From Streptomyces sp. NBC_01283 (GTDB taxonomy: Bacteria; Actinomycetota; Actinomycetes; Streptomycetales; Streptomycetaceae): a stretch of 64,000 nt of DNA. Numbering within the stretch: the stretch's first letter is position 1; every line of letters starts with the position of its first letter. The stretch lies in the NCBI RefSeq assembly GCF_041435335.1, contig NZ_CP108430.1:5679001-5743000 (forward strand). The letters run 5' to 3'. Below the pieces are notes generated by a model. That model was not told the DNA's origin. It saw only the letters and a program-made list of their open reading frames with translations, and made no database searches. This document shows, piece by piece, positions 1-8,534 of this stretch. A program made the position numbers and the translations under genes.

Positions 1-1
1 G

Positions 2-949
2 GCCGCGGTGCGCCGGGGTGTCGGCTACGGCCTCGGGATGGTCCAACTCCTGGGCGCGGAGGGCACGGACGAGGTGTCCACGGCCACGGTGAAGGTCCAC
101 GACGGCATCGCGACGGTCATCTGCGCGGCGGTCGAGACGGGCCAGGGTTTCACCACGCTCGCCCGCCAGATCGTCCAGGAGACGCTCGGCATCGACGACG
201 TCCGCGTGGCCCCCGTCGACACGGACCAGCCCCCAGCGGGACCGAGCTGCCACGGCCGCCACACCTGGGTGTCGGGCGGTGCGGTGGAGCGCGCCGCGAA
301 GATGGTCCGCACCCAGCTCCTGCAGCCCCTGGCCCACAAGTTCGGGATGTCCACGGAGCTGCTCCAGATCACCGACGGCAAGATCACCTCGTACGACGGG
401 GTGCTGAGCACGACCGTCACCGAGGCGATGGACGGCAAGGAGCTCTGGGCGACGGCCCAGTGCCGCCCCCACCCCACCGAGCCCCTCGACGAGGCCGGCC
501 AGGGCGACGCGTTCGTGGGCATGGCGTTCTGCGCGATCCGCGCGGTCGTGGACGTGGACGTGGAGATCGGATCCGTACGGGTCGTGGAGCTGGCGGTGGC
601 CCAGGACGTGGGCCGCATCCTCAACCCGACCCAGCTGAAGGTGCGTATCGAGGCGGGCGTCACGCAGGGAGTAGGCGCGGCCCTCACGGAGAACCTCCGC
701 ACGCCGCGCGGCCTGGTCCGCCACCCGGACCTGACGGGCTACGCGCTCCCGACCGCCCTGGACACCCCCGACATCCGCATCGTGAAGCTGGTCGAGGAGC
801 GCGACGTGGTCGCCCCCTTCGGCGCGAAGGCGGCGAGCGCGGTACCGGTCGTGACGACCCCCGCTGCGGTCGCCTCAGCCGTACGGGCGGCCACCGGGCG
901 CCCGGTCAACCGCCTCCCGATCCGCCCGCAGGCGGCGGTCGCGACGTGA
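2..949 (+). CDS. Xanthine dehydrogenase-family molybdopterin-binding subunit, C-terminal part (5' end outside window)
   Basis: The reading frame is open from the first bases, so only the last ~315 residues of a roughly 700-780 residue protein are present. Sequence features match the Mo-cofactor domain of xanthine dehydrogenase and aldehyde oxidase large subunits: VETGQGFTTLARQI, a D-QPPAGPSCHGRHTW stretch, and the closing segment FGAKAASAVPVVTTPAAVAS. These enzymes hydroxylate purines or aldehydes using Mo-pterin, FeS and FAD partners. In known members the closing segment reads GAKGxGEPP and carries the catalytic glutamate; here the Glu is replaced (see findings). The stop codon overlaps the start of the next gene (GTGA), suggesting translational coupling. 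Family is confident; substrate is not. Confidence 0.85.
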   Translation, partial: AAVRRGVGYGLGMVQLLGAEGTDEVSTATVKVHDGIATVICAAVETGQGFTTLARQIVQETLGIDDVRVAPVDTDQPPAGPSCHGRHTWVSGGAVERAAKMVRTQLLQPLAHKFGMSTELLQITDGKITSYDGVLSTTVTEAMDGKELWATAQCRPHPTEPLDEAGQGDAFVGMAFCAIRAVVDVDVEIGSVRVVELAVAQDVGRILNPTQLKVRIEAGVTQGVGAALTENLRTPRGLVRHPDLTGYALPTALDTPDIRIVKLVEERDVVAPFGAKAASAVPVVTTPAAVASAVRAATGRPVNRLPIRPQAAVAT

Positions 950-1482
950 CGGCGCCCTTGGCCGGTGTCGTCGTCATCACCGGCATCATGGCCTCGGGCA
1001 AGTCCACGGTGGCGCAGGCCCTGGCCGAGCGCCTGCCGCGCGCGGCGCACGTGCGGGGCGACGTCTTCCGCCGGATGATCGTGTCGGGCGGCCAGGAGTA
1101 CGAGCCCGGCGCATCGGATGAAGCGGAGGCCCAACTCCGCCTGCGCTACGGCCTGTCGGCGTCGACGGCCGACGCATACGCGTCGGCGGGCTTCGTCGCG
1201 GTGGTCCAGGACGTCATCCTGGGCGAGGAGTTGAAGACGTACGTGGACCTGCTGCGTACGCGCCCCGTACATGTCGTGGTGCTCGCCCCGAGGCCGGACG
1301 CGGTCGAGGCGAGGGAGGCCGGTCGCGGGAAGACCGGCTATGGCGCGTGGACCGTACAGGACCTGGACACGGGCCTGCGGGAGACGACGCCACGGCTCGG
1401 CCTCTGGCTGGACAGCAGTGACCTGACGGTCGACGAGACGGTGGACGCGATCCTCGCGGGGCTGGACGAGGCGCGGCTCTAG
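946..1482 (+). CDS. P-loop small-molecule kinase / phosphotransferase-like protein
   Basis: 178 residues. A Walker A motif GIMASGKST lies at residues 13-21, directly after a short beta strand, and a hydrophobic strand HVVVLAP lies near residue 110, as in shikimate/gluconate-kinase and chloramphenicol-phosphotransferase-like P-loop kinases. GTG at 946 is chosen because it overlaps the upstream stop (GTGA), and an N-terminal extension in this frame would run antiparallel-free inside the upstream gene. Such proteins phosphorylate a small metabolite or antibiotic; the substrate cannot be read from the sequence. Coupling to the molybdenum hydroxylase suggests expression from the same mRNA, not necessarily a shared pathway. 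Confidence 0.75.
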   Translation: MTAPLAGVVVITGIMASGKSTVAQALAERLPRAAHVRGDVFRRMIVSGGQEYEPGASDEAEAQLRLRYGLSASTADAYASAGFVAVVQDVILGEELKTYVDLLRTRPVHVVVLAPRPDAVEAREAGRGKTGYGAWTVQDLDTGLRETTPRLGLWLDSSDLTVDETVDAILAGLDEARL

Positions 1483-1541
1483 AACGGGACCCCACGGCCC
1501 CGGGTGGGGCTACCGCGCCTTCCAGTCCGTGCACTTCTCAC

Positions 1542-1616
1542 TGGAGGCCGTGGCGGGAATCGAACCCGCGTTACTGGATTTGCAGTCCAGCCCCTAAGCC
1601 ACTCGGGCACACGGCC
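1542..1616 (-). tRNA. tRNA-Cys (GCA)
   Basis: Read on the minus strand, the acceptor arms GGCCGTG and CACGGCC pair, the T loop GGTTCGATTCC is canonical, and the anticodon stem-loop CTGGACTGCAAATCCAG carries GCA. The discriminator base is U73, the identity base of tRNA-Cys. The 3' CCA is encoded (complement of TGG at 1542-1544). The mature body is 1545-1616. Confidence 0.95.
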
Positions 1617-1749
1617 GTGTTGAACCCGATGAACTGCCGAGTTCGACCCTTTGAACGTAGGCGAGGACCATCGACCTGTTCAAGGTCGGAGCCAGGGCTG
1701 CAACAGAACTGCCATACGTCGTTCATGAGCGCCGCCGCGAGGTTCACGT

Positions 1750-2136
1750 CTACTTGGAGTACTCGCGGAAGTGGGTTCCTGGGTGAGAGGAGATCCATCG
1801 CAAAATTTCGGCGTATGGGACAATTTCCTCGTAATTCGTATCTAATACTCCCTTTAGGCCCGGAGCTACGCACCGAAGGAACGCGTCTCTGCACGCAGTA
1901 TTTTCGTACTCCACAAGCGCGGCTCGGAAGCTCCCGATGATTCCCTCGATATGGGAGAGTTCCTCGGCTTCGAAATCAGCCGTGACATCCTCCGTCGAGT
2001 CGAATCCAATTACTCCGCCCTCGACTTCGTAATATTGGAAGTAAGGGCCAGTCTCCAGTTTTTGCAGGACATTTAGCCTGCTCGTGAACGTGTCCCAATC
2101 GTTCGAGTTCGTAAACAGGACCATGGTGTCCCTCAT
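1750..2136 (-). CDS. Putative immunity protein for the adjacent Rhs toxin
   Basis: 128 residues, acidic, soluble, with no family I recognise. It starts with ATG overlapping the stop codon of the Rhs gene (ATGA at 2133-2136), so it is translated directly after the toxin. The gene is clearly richer in A and T than its neighbours (runs such as AAAATTTC and TAATTCGTATCTAATAC in the plus strand), a mark of recent acquisition. A small acidic protein immediately 3' of an Rhs gene is, by the general organisation of polymorphic toxin loci, expected to neutralise the toxin tip. That role is inferred from position only. A second in-frame ATG at codon 5 is possible. Confidence 0.65.
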   Translation of the reverse strand: MRDTMVLFTNSNDWDTFTSRLNVLQKLETGPYFQYYEVEGGVIGFDSTEDVTADFEAEELSHIEGIIGSFRAALVEYENTACRDAFLRCVAPGLKGVLDTNYEEIVPYAEILRWISSHPGTHFREYSK

Positions 2137-5100
2137 GGCGCAAGCACCTGCATCAGGGTTTCCTTGTCTCGAGTGACCATTATCCCGGCTTCCTCCAGGG
2201 ATTTGATGACGGATCCGCGCCCCTTCGGCAGGTAGACAATAACTGGGTAGTCCGTCAGGCTCTGAGTGTTGAGCGCCTGCTTCAAGGCTCCCTTACCCGA
2301 ACCATCCTTGACCTGGACGACGGCGTTGCCTGTCACGATATCGAAGTCGGTGAGCGGCTTTCCGTCCGCGCCGACTATGTCAACGCCCTGTGCCTTCATG
2401 TGTCCCGGGTATCGTGCGTGAATCTCATCCGCCAGTTCCGGGACCAGCGGATCATCTCCCTTGCCGATGACCCAAGGTCTGCATGGAGAAAGCCCGTGGG
2501 GGTCCACCCACATGTGAGGGTTGTTGACGTACGTGACGGTGTTGGGCGCCGGTTCGAGTCCGAGAGGGTCGCTGGTGAGGTAACGGGCGGACTCGGGGTC
2601 GTAGTAGCGCAGATAGTTGTAGTGGAGCCCGGTCTCAGGGTCGTGGTACTGGCCCGGGAAGCGAAGTGGTGTGTACGTGGCGCTGTCGGCGGGCCAGGCT
2701 GTCTTGCCCCAGAGGGTGCTGCGCGCGCGCCAAGCGATGCCGCCGGTCTCGTCGATGAGTTCGGTGGGCGTGCCGATGAGGTCGGTGACCATCGAGAAGA
2801 AGCGGGAGTCTATCTCGTGTTGCGGCTCATCTGGCGTGGACACCCGTTCGGTCTGCGCGACGGGTGCAAGCCCCTGGTGCTCCCAGGTGAGAGTGACGGG
2901 ATTGGGAAAGTTTGGTGCTGTGGTGGTCTGTTCGCACAGAGTGCTGCCGTCCCAGGTGAAGACGGTTTCTTCGACGATCGTCTTGTTGTCGGAAGCCAGG
3001 CGTTGCTTGGCGGTACGGCGGCCAAGGGGGTCGTAGAGGTAGACCCAGCAGGTGCCGTCCGGAGTGGTGACGGACGTGAGACGGTCTTCGGCGTCCCATG
3101 CATAGCGCCAGGTGTCGGGTCTACGGGACAGACGCGTCCTCTGGCGCAGGGTGACTCGACCGAGGGCGTCGTATTCGTAGCGGATGCGTCCGGCGCGAGT
3201 AAGGCGAGTGCCGGTGTAAGCACGTGGTCCAGAGGATTCGTGGCCCGGGTGGGTATCGGGCCAGTCCGACTGCATCTGATTGCCGGCTGCATCGTATGCG
3301 TAGGATTCCGTCCAGCCGCGGGCCCGGACTGCTGTGACCCGGGCAGCTGAGTCCAGGTCGAAGTGGCGGGTGCCGGAGATCTGGTCGTCGATGCCTGTGA
3401 GGTTGCCGTCGGCCCGGTAGGTGTAGGCGCGGTGCTGGATCGACCTTCCGTCCTCGGCGGTGACCGACTGGGCGGTGAGCCGGCCTGCCTCGTCATAGGC
3501 GCGGGCCAGGGTGACGTTCGCGCCGATGTGGCGGGCCACTTCCCGTCCCGAGGCATCACGGTCGAAGTCGATGACACGGCCGGCAGCATTGATGCGCGCG
3601 AGATGGCCTACGGCGTCGTAGGTCCTTGTGCTGGTCGCCCCGACGGGAGTAGTGCGGCCGGTACGGCGGCCGGCGTCGTCGTATGCGTAGGTGAGGGTCC
3701 GCCCGTTCACGGACTCCGTGAGGAGCCGGCCGGCGCGGTCCCTCTCCAGAACGAGGGTGCATTCCGATGCCGTCGCGTGCGTGAGCCGACCCAGCAGATC
3801 GTGCGAATACGTGCTGACTGTCCCAGCGGCATCCTTGCGTACGACCTGGCCGAGCACGTCCCTGTCGAATGTGATGGTCTGGCCGAGGGCGTCGGTGCGG
3901 GAGGCCAGGCGGCCTGTGGCGTCGTGGGTATAGGTGAGTGTGCGGCCGTCGAAGTCGGTCTCTGCTTTCAGACGACCGACTTCATCGTGGTCGTAACTCC
4001 AGGTCATACCCATCGAATTGGTGACCTGCTTGAGGCGCAGTGACGTGTCGTAGGTGAACTCGTGGCGGGCGCCGTCGGGGTTGGTGCGGGCCGACAGCAG
4101 ATCGAAGTGGGTGTACTCGAAGTGGGATACCTGCCCCAGCTGGTCTGTGTGGCTGGTCAGATTGCCTTCGCCGTCATATGTCCATGCCTCGGTCGCTCCA
4201 TCGGGCATGAGGCGGTGGACGAGGCGGCCCTCTGTCGACCAGCCCAGTCGGGTGGTGCGCCCCGTTTCGTCGGTGACGGCGACAGGACGTCCCCATGCGT
4301 CGCGTGCCCAACTGATCGTGGCATCCAACGGGTCGGTGACCTCAAGAGGAAGCCCGGCGGGGTTGCAGCGCACTCTGGTGACGTGACCGAGCTCATCGGT
4401 GGTCGTGACTGGGTGGCCTTGCGAGGTGTACGTGCTCTGAGAGGTCGCTCCGGACGGATCGACAGTGCTGGTGCAGTTGCCGCGCTCGTCGTAGGCGTAT
4501 TGCCAGGAGGTCCCGTCCGGCAGGTCGATGGCCGTGGCAAGGGCCAGGCTGTTGTAGGCCACGCGCACGACGGCGCCATCAGGCCGGGTCACCTCAACGG
4601 GCTGCCCCAGCCCGTTGTTCACGATCCTCGTGGTGTTACCCAGTTCATCCGTCCAGGCCGTGACGTGTTGGTGAGCGTCGTAGTCCGTCCGTACGACCCC
4701 GCCAAGGGGGTCTATTTCGGCGATGACCATGCATCGGTCGTCGACGACGAGACGGGAAGTGGAGCCCTCTGCCGTGGTGACCTCGGTGACGCGGCAGCCG
4801 GGCCACTCGGGGTCGATCACGTCGTAGACGAAAGTGTGGGACAGGTGCTCGGCCTCACCGCCCTGGGCGATGCAGCGGTCCTGCTCGTCGTAGGTGTAGT
4901 TGTAGCGGCTGTGGTTGCTGTCCGTCCAAGACGTGATGCGCAGTTGCTCGTCGTAGGTGAACAGCATGCGTGAGCCATAGGAGTTGGTGACCGCAGTGAG
5001 GTTGCCGTCGGTGTATTCGTATTGCTTGATCGTGACGTCGGTATGGTTCTCGCCCGCGTTCGTCAGGCTGAGTGCGGTGATGCGCTCTTCCTCGACGGTC

Positions 5101-6641
5101 AGTGCGAGGTGGTAGCCGCCGCTGTGCCGGATCGCCAGCGGGGCGCCCTCGGTGTCGTAGTCGACATCGATGGTGTTGTGATTGCGGTCAGATATCCGGG
5201 TCAGGAGTGCGGTGTCGTCGAAGGGCGCGCCGAAGCAGCGGGTGTGGCCGATGATCGGGTCGGCAACGCGGTAGCTGCCGTCGTCCCGTCGGGTGAGCGG
5301 CCAGCGCGGCCCCGAGATGGGCAGTACCGCGGCGTCCGGCCCTTGGGGGTGTGGATATTCGAGGAGCATGCCGTCTTCGGTGACGAAGACGATGCCCTGT
5401 TCGTCCAGCTCCAGGCGTTGGTCGATCGTGGAAGTCCAGGTGGGGCCGAACCAACCGCCCGTGCGGTAGCCGGAGGCAACCCGACGAGTGAAAGCCAGCG
5501 GCAGGGTGCCGGGCAGCGTGATGTCGGTCGCGTCCAAGAACATCTGCCCGGTGGCCGCGTCCACGGGGTCTCCGCAGCCCTTGATCTTGCCCTTAAGGCG
5601 GTTGAAGGCTCCCTTCGCACCCTTGGTCAGGGCACCACGGGCCGACTTCAGCCCCTTGAGCCCGGCCTTGAGGCCCTTCATGCCCTTGGCGAGGCCGCGG
5701 AGGGAGGTCAGTCCCTTCATGCCGGGTATGCAGTCAAGGGCGGCGAAGGCGACGTCCCATAGGGATGCTTCCCCGTTGGCGTATTTGTTGAGGGTGTCGG
5801 CGAGGACGACGAGGGCGGCGATGAGGACGATGGCGCCGAGGATGGGCCCGCCGATGATCATCGCGATGACGCCGAGGACGGCGACGACGACTTTGCAGAC
5901 GGCGACGATGGTGTCCCAGTTGTCGGTGACCCAGTCGCCGACCTCCTCCCACCACTTGCGGTTCTGGATCCCGGCGTCGGAGGCGTCCTCGAGCTTCTTC
6001 TTCGCCGTCCCGGCCGCGTCCTGACGCATCTTGCGGGCGTCTTCGGCCATTTTCTTCGCCGCGTCCAGACTGCTTTGGGCGGCCGAGACGTCCGACTTCG
6101 CTGCCGTCTGGGCTTTCTCGGCGGAGTTGGCGTTGCGGGTGGCGGCCTTGACCTTGTCCGGGTCGGGCTTCGGGACGTCCTTGCCGGCCTTGGAACCGCC
6201 GTCGTCGTCCTTGTACTTGTCGGCTTCCTTGCCCGCCCTGTCCACCCAGGAGTCGGCGGAGGTGAGGCGGGACTGGGCGGCGGAGAGGCTGGTCTGCGCC
6301 TCACGGCCCTTGGCCAGGGCCTTGTCGGCGAGAGCCTGGGAGCGTTCGAGTTCGGGCCAGTAGGTGGAGAGGGCGTCGCCGGCCATCTCGTAGCTCTTCT
6401 TGAGCTTCTTCAGCTTGCCCGGCGCGTCCTCGAACTCGGAGGTGAAGGACTCTGCCGTTTTGCCCGCCCAGGTCAGGATGGCGTCCTCGCCCGCCATCCC
6501 CTTGATGTCACGGAGGACCTTCGACACGTCGTCGGCGAAGTCGTGCAGATTCTTGGCGAGGTTCCGGACGCGGTCCGGGTCCCCGGGCGTCGGGTCCTTG
6601 TCCAAGTCAAGGACATGCCAGTCAGCCGGTCGGTGCGACAC
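2133..6641 (-). CDS. Rhs-repeat polymorphic toxin with WxG-like N-terminus and C-terminal nuclease-like domain
   Basis: 1502 residues; GTG start preceded by GGGGGA. Residues 1-230 are helical and coiled-coil-like with a WAG turn at 58-60, resembling WXG100/LXG-type secretion domains. A hydrophobic segment spans about 244-285. A DUF6531-like entry (GDPVDAATGQM) begins near 355, followed by many YD/Rhs repeats (for example TYDEQGRC-type units). The Rhs core DPLGLEPAPNTVTYVNNPH ends at DPHGL near 1383. The last ~118 residues are a distinct tip with a D-x-D-I-V...VVQVK pattern near 1431-1442 that resembles a PD-(D/E)xK nuclease, with Gln in place of the second acid. Inference: a contact or secreted antibacterial nuclease. 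The downstream gene overlaps by 4 nt and probably encodes immunity. GC falls toward the tip. Confidence 0.88.
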   Translation of the reverse strand: MSHRPADWHVLDLDKDPTPGDPDRVRNLAKNLHDFADDVSKVLRDIKGMAGEDAILTWAGKTAESFTSEFEDAPGKLKKLKKSYEMAGDALSTYWPELERSQALADKALAKGREAQTSLSAAQSRLTSADSWVDRAGKEADKYKDDDGGSKAGKDVPKPDPDKVKAATRNANSAEKAQTAAKSDVSAAQSSLDAAKKMAEDARKMRQDAAGTAKKKLEDASDAGIQNRKWWEEVGDWVTDNWDTIVAVCKVVVAVLGVIAMIIGGPILGAIVLIAALVVLADTLNKYANGEASLWDVAFAALDCIPGMKGLTSLRGLAKGMKGLKAGLKGLKSARGALTKGAKGAFNRLKGKIKGCGDPVDAATGQMFLDATDITLPGTLPLAFTRRVASGYRTGGWFGPTWTSTIDQRLELDEQGIVFVTEDGMLLEYPHPQGPDAAVLPISGPRWPLTRRDDGSYRVADPIIGHTRCFGAPFDDTALLTRISDRNHNTIDVDYDTEGAPLAIRHSGGYHLALTVEEERITALSLTNAGENHTDVTIKQYEYTDGNLTAVTNSYGSRMLFTYDEQLRITSWTDSNHSRYNYTYDEQDRCIAQGGEAEHLSHTFVYDVIDPEWPGCRVTEVTTAEGSTSRLVVDDRCMVIAEIDPLGGVVRTDYDAHQHVTAWTDELGNTTRIVNNGLGQPVEVTRPDGAVVRVAYNSLALATAIDLPDGTSWQYAYDERGNCTSTVDPSGATSQSTYTSQGHPVTTTDELGHVTRVRCNPAGLPLEVTDPLDATISWARDAWGRPVAVTDETGRTTRLGWSTEGRLVHRLMPDGATEAWTYDGEGNLTSHTDQLGQVSHFEYTHFDLLSARTNPDGARHEFTYDTSLRLKQVTNSMGMTWSYDHDEVGRLKAETDFDGRTLTYTHDATGRLASRTDALGQTITFDRDVLGQVVRKDAAGTVSTYSHDLLGRLTHATASECTLVLERDRAGRLLTESVNGRTLTYAYDDAGRRTGRTTPVGATSTRTYDAVGHLARINAAGRVIDFDRDASGREVARHIGANVTLARAYDEAGRLTAQSVTAEDGRSIQHRAYTYRADGNLTGIDDQISGTRHFDLDSAARVTAVRARGWTESYAYDAAGNQMQSDWPDTHPGHESSGPRAYTGTRLTRAGRIRYEYDALGRVTLRQRTRLSRRPDTWRYAWDAEDRLTSVTTPDGTCWVYLYDPLGRRTAKQRLASDNKTIVEETVFTWDGSTLCEQTTTAPNFPNPVTLTWEHQGLAPVAQTERVSTPDEPQHEIDSRFFSMVTDLIGTPTELIDETGGIAWRARSTLWGKTAWPADSATYTPLRFPGQYHDPETGLHYNYLRYYDPESARYLTSDPLGLEPAPNTVTYVNNPHMWVDPHGLSPCRPWVIGKGDDPLVPELADEIHARYPGHMKAQGVDIVGADGKPLTDFDIVTGNAVVQVKDGSGKGALKQALNTQSLTDYPVIVYLPKGRGSVIKSLEEAGIMVTRDKETLMQVLAP

Positions 6642-6935
6642 GGTTCAATCCCCCGTCGTGACTCACGTTTTGGCGGTTGTCGTAGCTGGTAAAAGGCCAA
6701 CTCACGTTATCCATGAGGTTGGTGAGGACACCAGAACAAGTTTCGACAAAGAGGCAAGCCCGGGTTTTACCCAACAGCTCGTAAGGGCGTTTAGGTGTAA
6801 AAATGGACTCTTCGGCAGACTGTCCAGCGGGGACGGAGCCTCACCGCTGATGGCCTGGCCCTACGACCAAGGGACCAGCGCACCCCCGCCCCCGGACAGG
6901 GGCCACAGCCCGTCACGCCCCTTACGCTGGCCGGC

Positions 6936-8390
6936 ATGAGCGCTCTGGAACCGCGTGACGCAGCCGTCGCCGCCGAACCGATAGCACCGCCGTCCGAGCT
7001 CCAGGGCGGAGTGCTTCGCGCGCCCTACCGCGCGCTCAGCTTCGGGATCGTCTCCGTGGTGCTGCTCATCGCCTTCGAGGCCACCGCCGTCGGGACCGCG
7101 ATGCCGGTCGCGGCCCGTGAGCTGGACGGCCTCTCGCTCTACGCCTTCGCCTTCTCCGCGTACTTCACCACCAGCCTCTTCGGCATGGTGCTCTCGGGGC
7201 AGTGGGCCGACCGGCGCGGGCCACTCGGGCCGCTCGCCGCCGGGATCGCGGGGTTCGCGGCGGGGCTGCTGCTCTCCGGGACCGCCGGGGCCATGTGGAT
7301 GTTCATCCTGGGCCGCGCCGTGCAGGGGCTCGGCGGCGGGCTCGTCATCGTCGCGCTGTACGTCGTCGTCAGCCGGGCCTACCCGGAGCATCTGCGGCCG
7401 TCCATCATGGCGGCGTTCGCGGCGAGCTGGGTCGTGCCGTCCGTGGTGGGGCCGCTGGTCTCCGGGACCGTCACGGAGCACCTGGGGTGGCGCTGGGTCT
7501 TCATCGGCATCCCGGTGCTCGTCGTGGCGCCGCTCGCGCTCGCCCTGCCGCAGATCAGGCTCAGGGCCGCCGGGCCCGTCTCCGAAGCGTCCGCGGGCCC
7601 CTTCGACCGCCGCCGCATCCGGCTCGCGCTCGGGATCTCGCTGGGCGCCGGGCTCCTGCAGTACGCGGGGCAGGAGCTGCGCTGGCTCTCGCTGCTGCCC
7701 GCCGTGCTCGGCGCGGCCGTGCTCGTGCCCTCCGTCCTCGGTCTGCTGCCGCGCGGCACCTACCGGGCCTCGCACGGCCTGCCCTCCGTGGTGCTCCTTC
7801 GCGGCATCGCCGCCGGATCGTTCATCGCCGCGGAATCCTTCGTGCCGCTGATGCTCGTCACCCAGCGCGGGCTCTCGCCGACCATGGCGGGGCTCTCGCT
7901 CGCCGTGGGCGGTGCGACCTGGGCGCTCGGCTCGTTCGTACAGTCGCGGCCGGCCATGGAGCCGCACCGGACCCGGCTCACGGTCGTCGGGATGCTCCTG
8001 GTCGCCGCCGCCATCGCCACCGCGCCCACGGTCCTGATCGACGCCGTCCCGGTGTGGATCGTCGCGGTGGCCTGGGCCTTCGGCTGCCTCGGCATGGGCA
8101 CGGTCATCGGGTCCACCAGCGTCCTGCTCCTGCGGCTCTCGCCGCCCGAGGACGCGGGCACCAACTCCGCCGCCCTGCAGATCTCCGACGGCCTCTCCAA
8201 CGCCCTGCTCCTGGCCGTCGGAGGCGCCGCGTTCGCCGCGCTCGGCGGCGGCATGGTGGGCGCGGGGCACGGCGCGGGCGAGGCGAACGGATCCCATCCG
8301 GGGGCCTTCGTCGCCGTGTTCCTGCCGATGGCGGCGGTCGCGCTGGTGGGGGCGTGGGTGGGGACGCGGCTGAAGGAACGTGCTGCCTGA
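6936..8390 (+). CDS. MFS transporter, drug:H+ antiporter type
   Basis: 484 residues with many hydrophobic segments (12-14 predicted by eye). It has the MFS signature between segments 2 and 3 (GQWADRRGPLGP) and a motif-C-like stretch after it (GRAVQGLGGGLVIVALYVVVSR). A soluble N-terminal tail precedes the first segment. Family members export drugs or metabolites using proton motive force; the substrate is unknown. A TACGCT box at 6923-6928 lies 7 nt before the ATG, so the mRNA is probably leaderless. The divergent neighbour is the Rhs toxin gene, 294 bp away; the spacer between them shows nothing beyond promoters. Confidence 0.88.
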   Translation: MSALEPRDAAVAAEPIAPPSELQGGVLRAPYRALSFGIVSVVLLIAFEATAVGTAMPVAARELDGLSLYAFAFSAYFTTSLFGMVLSGQWADRRGPLGPLAAGIAGFAAGLLLSGTAGAMWMFILGRAVQGLGGGLVIVALYVVVSRAYPEHLRPSIMAAFAASWVVPSVVGPLVSGTVTEHLGWRWVFIGIPVLVVAPLALALPQIRLRAAGPVSEASAGPFDRRRIRLALGISLGAGLLQYAGQELRWLSLLPAVLGAAVLVPSVLGLLPRGTYRASHGLPSVVLLRGIAAGSFIAAESFVPLMLVTQRGLSPTMAGLSLAVGGATWALGSFVQSRPAMEPHRTRLTVVGMLLVAAAIATAPTVLIDAVPVWIVAVAWAFGCLGMGTVIGSTSVLLLRLSPPEDAGTNSAALQISDGLSNALLLAVGGAAFAALGGGMVGAGHGAGEANGSHPGAFVAVFLPMAAVALVGAWVGTRLKERAA

Positions 8391-8534
8391 GCGAGCCGTG
8401 TGAGTCCCGTCGCACCCGTCCCGGGGGCCGTGCCGTTCGCCGCGACGCGTCAACCGGCACCGGTAGGGTGGCCCGGTTGTCGTACGTACTCGTACGCGCT
8501 TTGTCGTCCGTACCCGAGCGTCAAACCGGAGACC

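Noticed and set aside
1542..6641. Rhs locus as an island integrated at tRNA-Cys
   Set aside because: The tRNA 3' end points away from the Rhs locus toward the kinase gene. No integrase and no duplicated tRNA end was seen.
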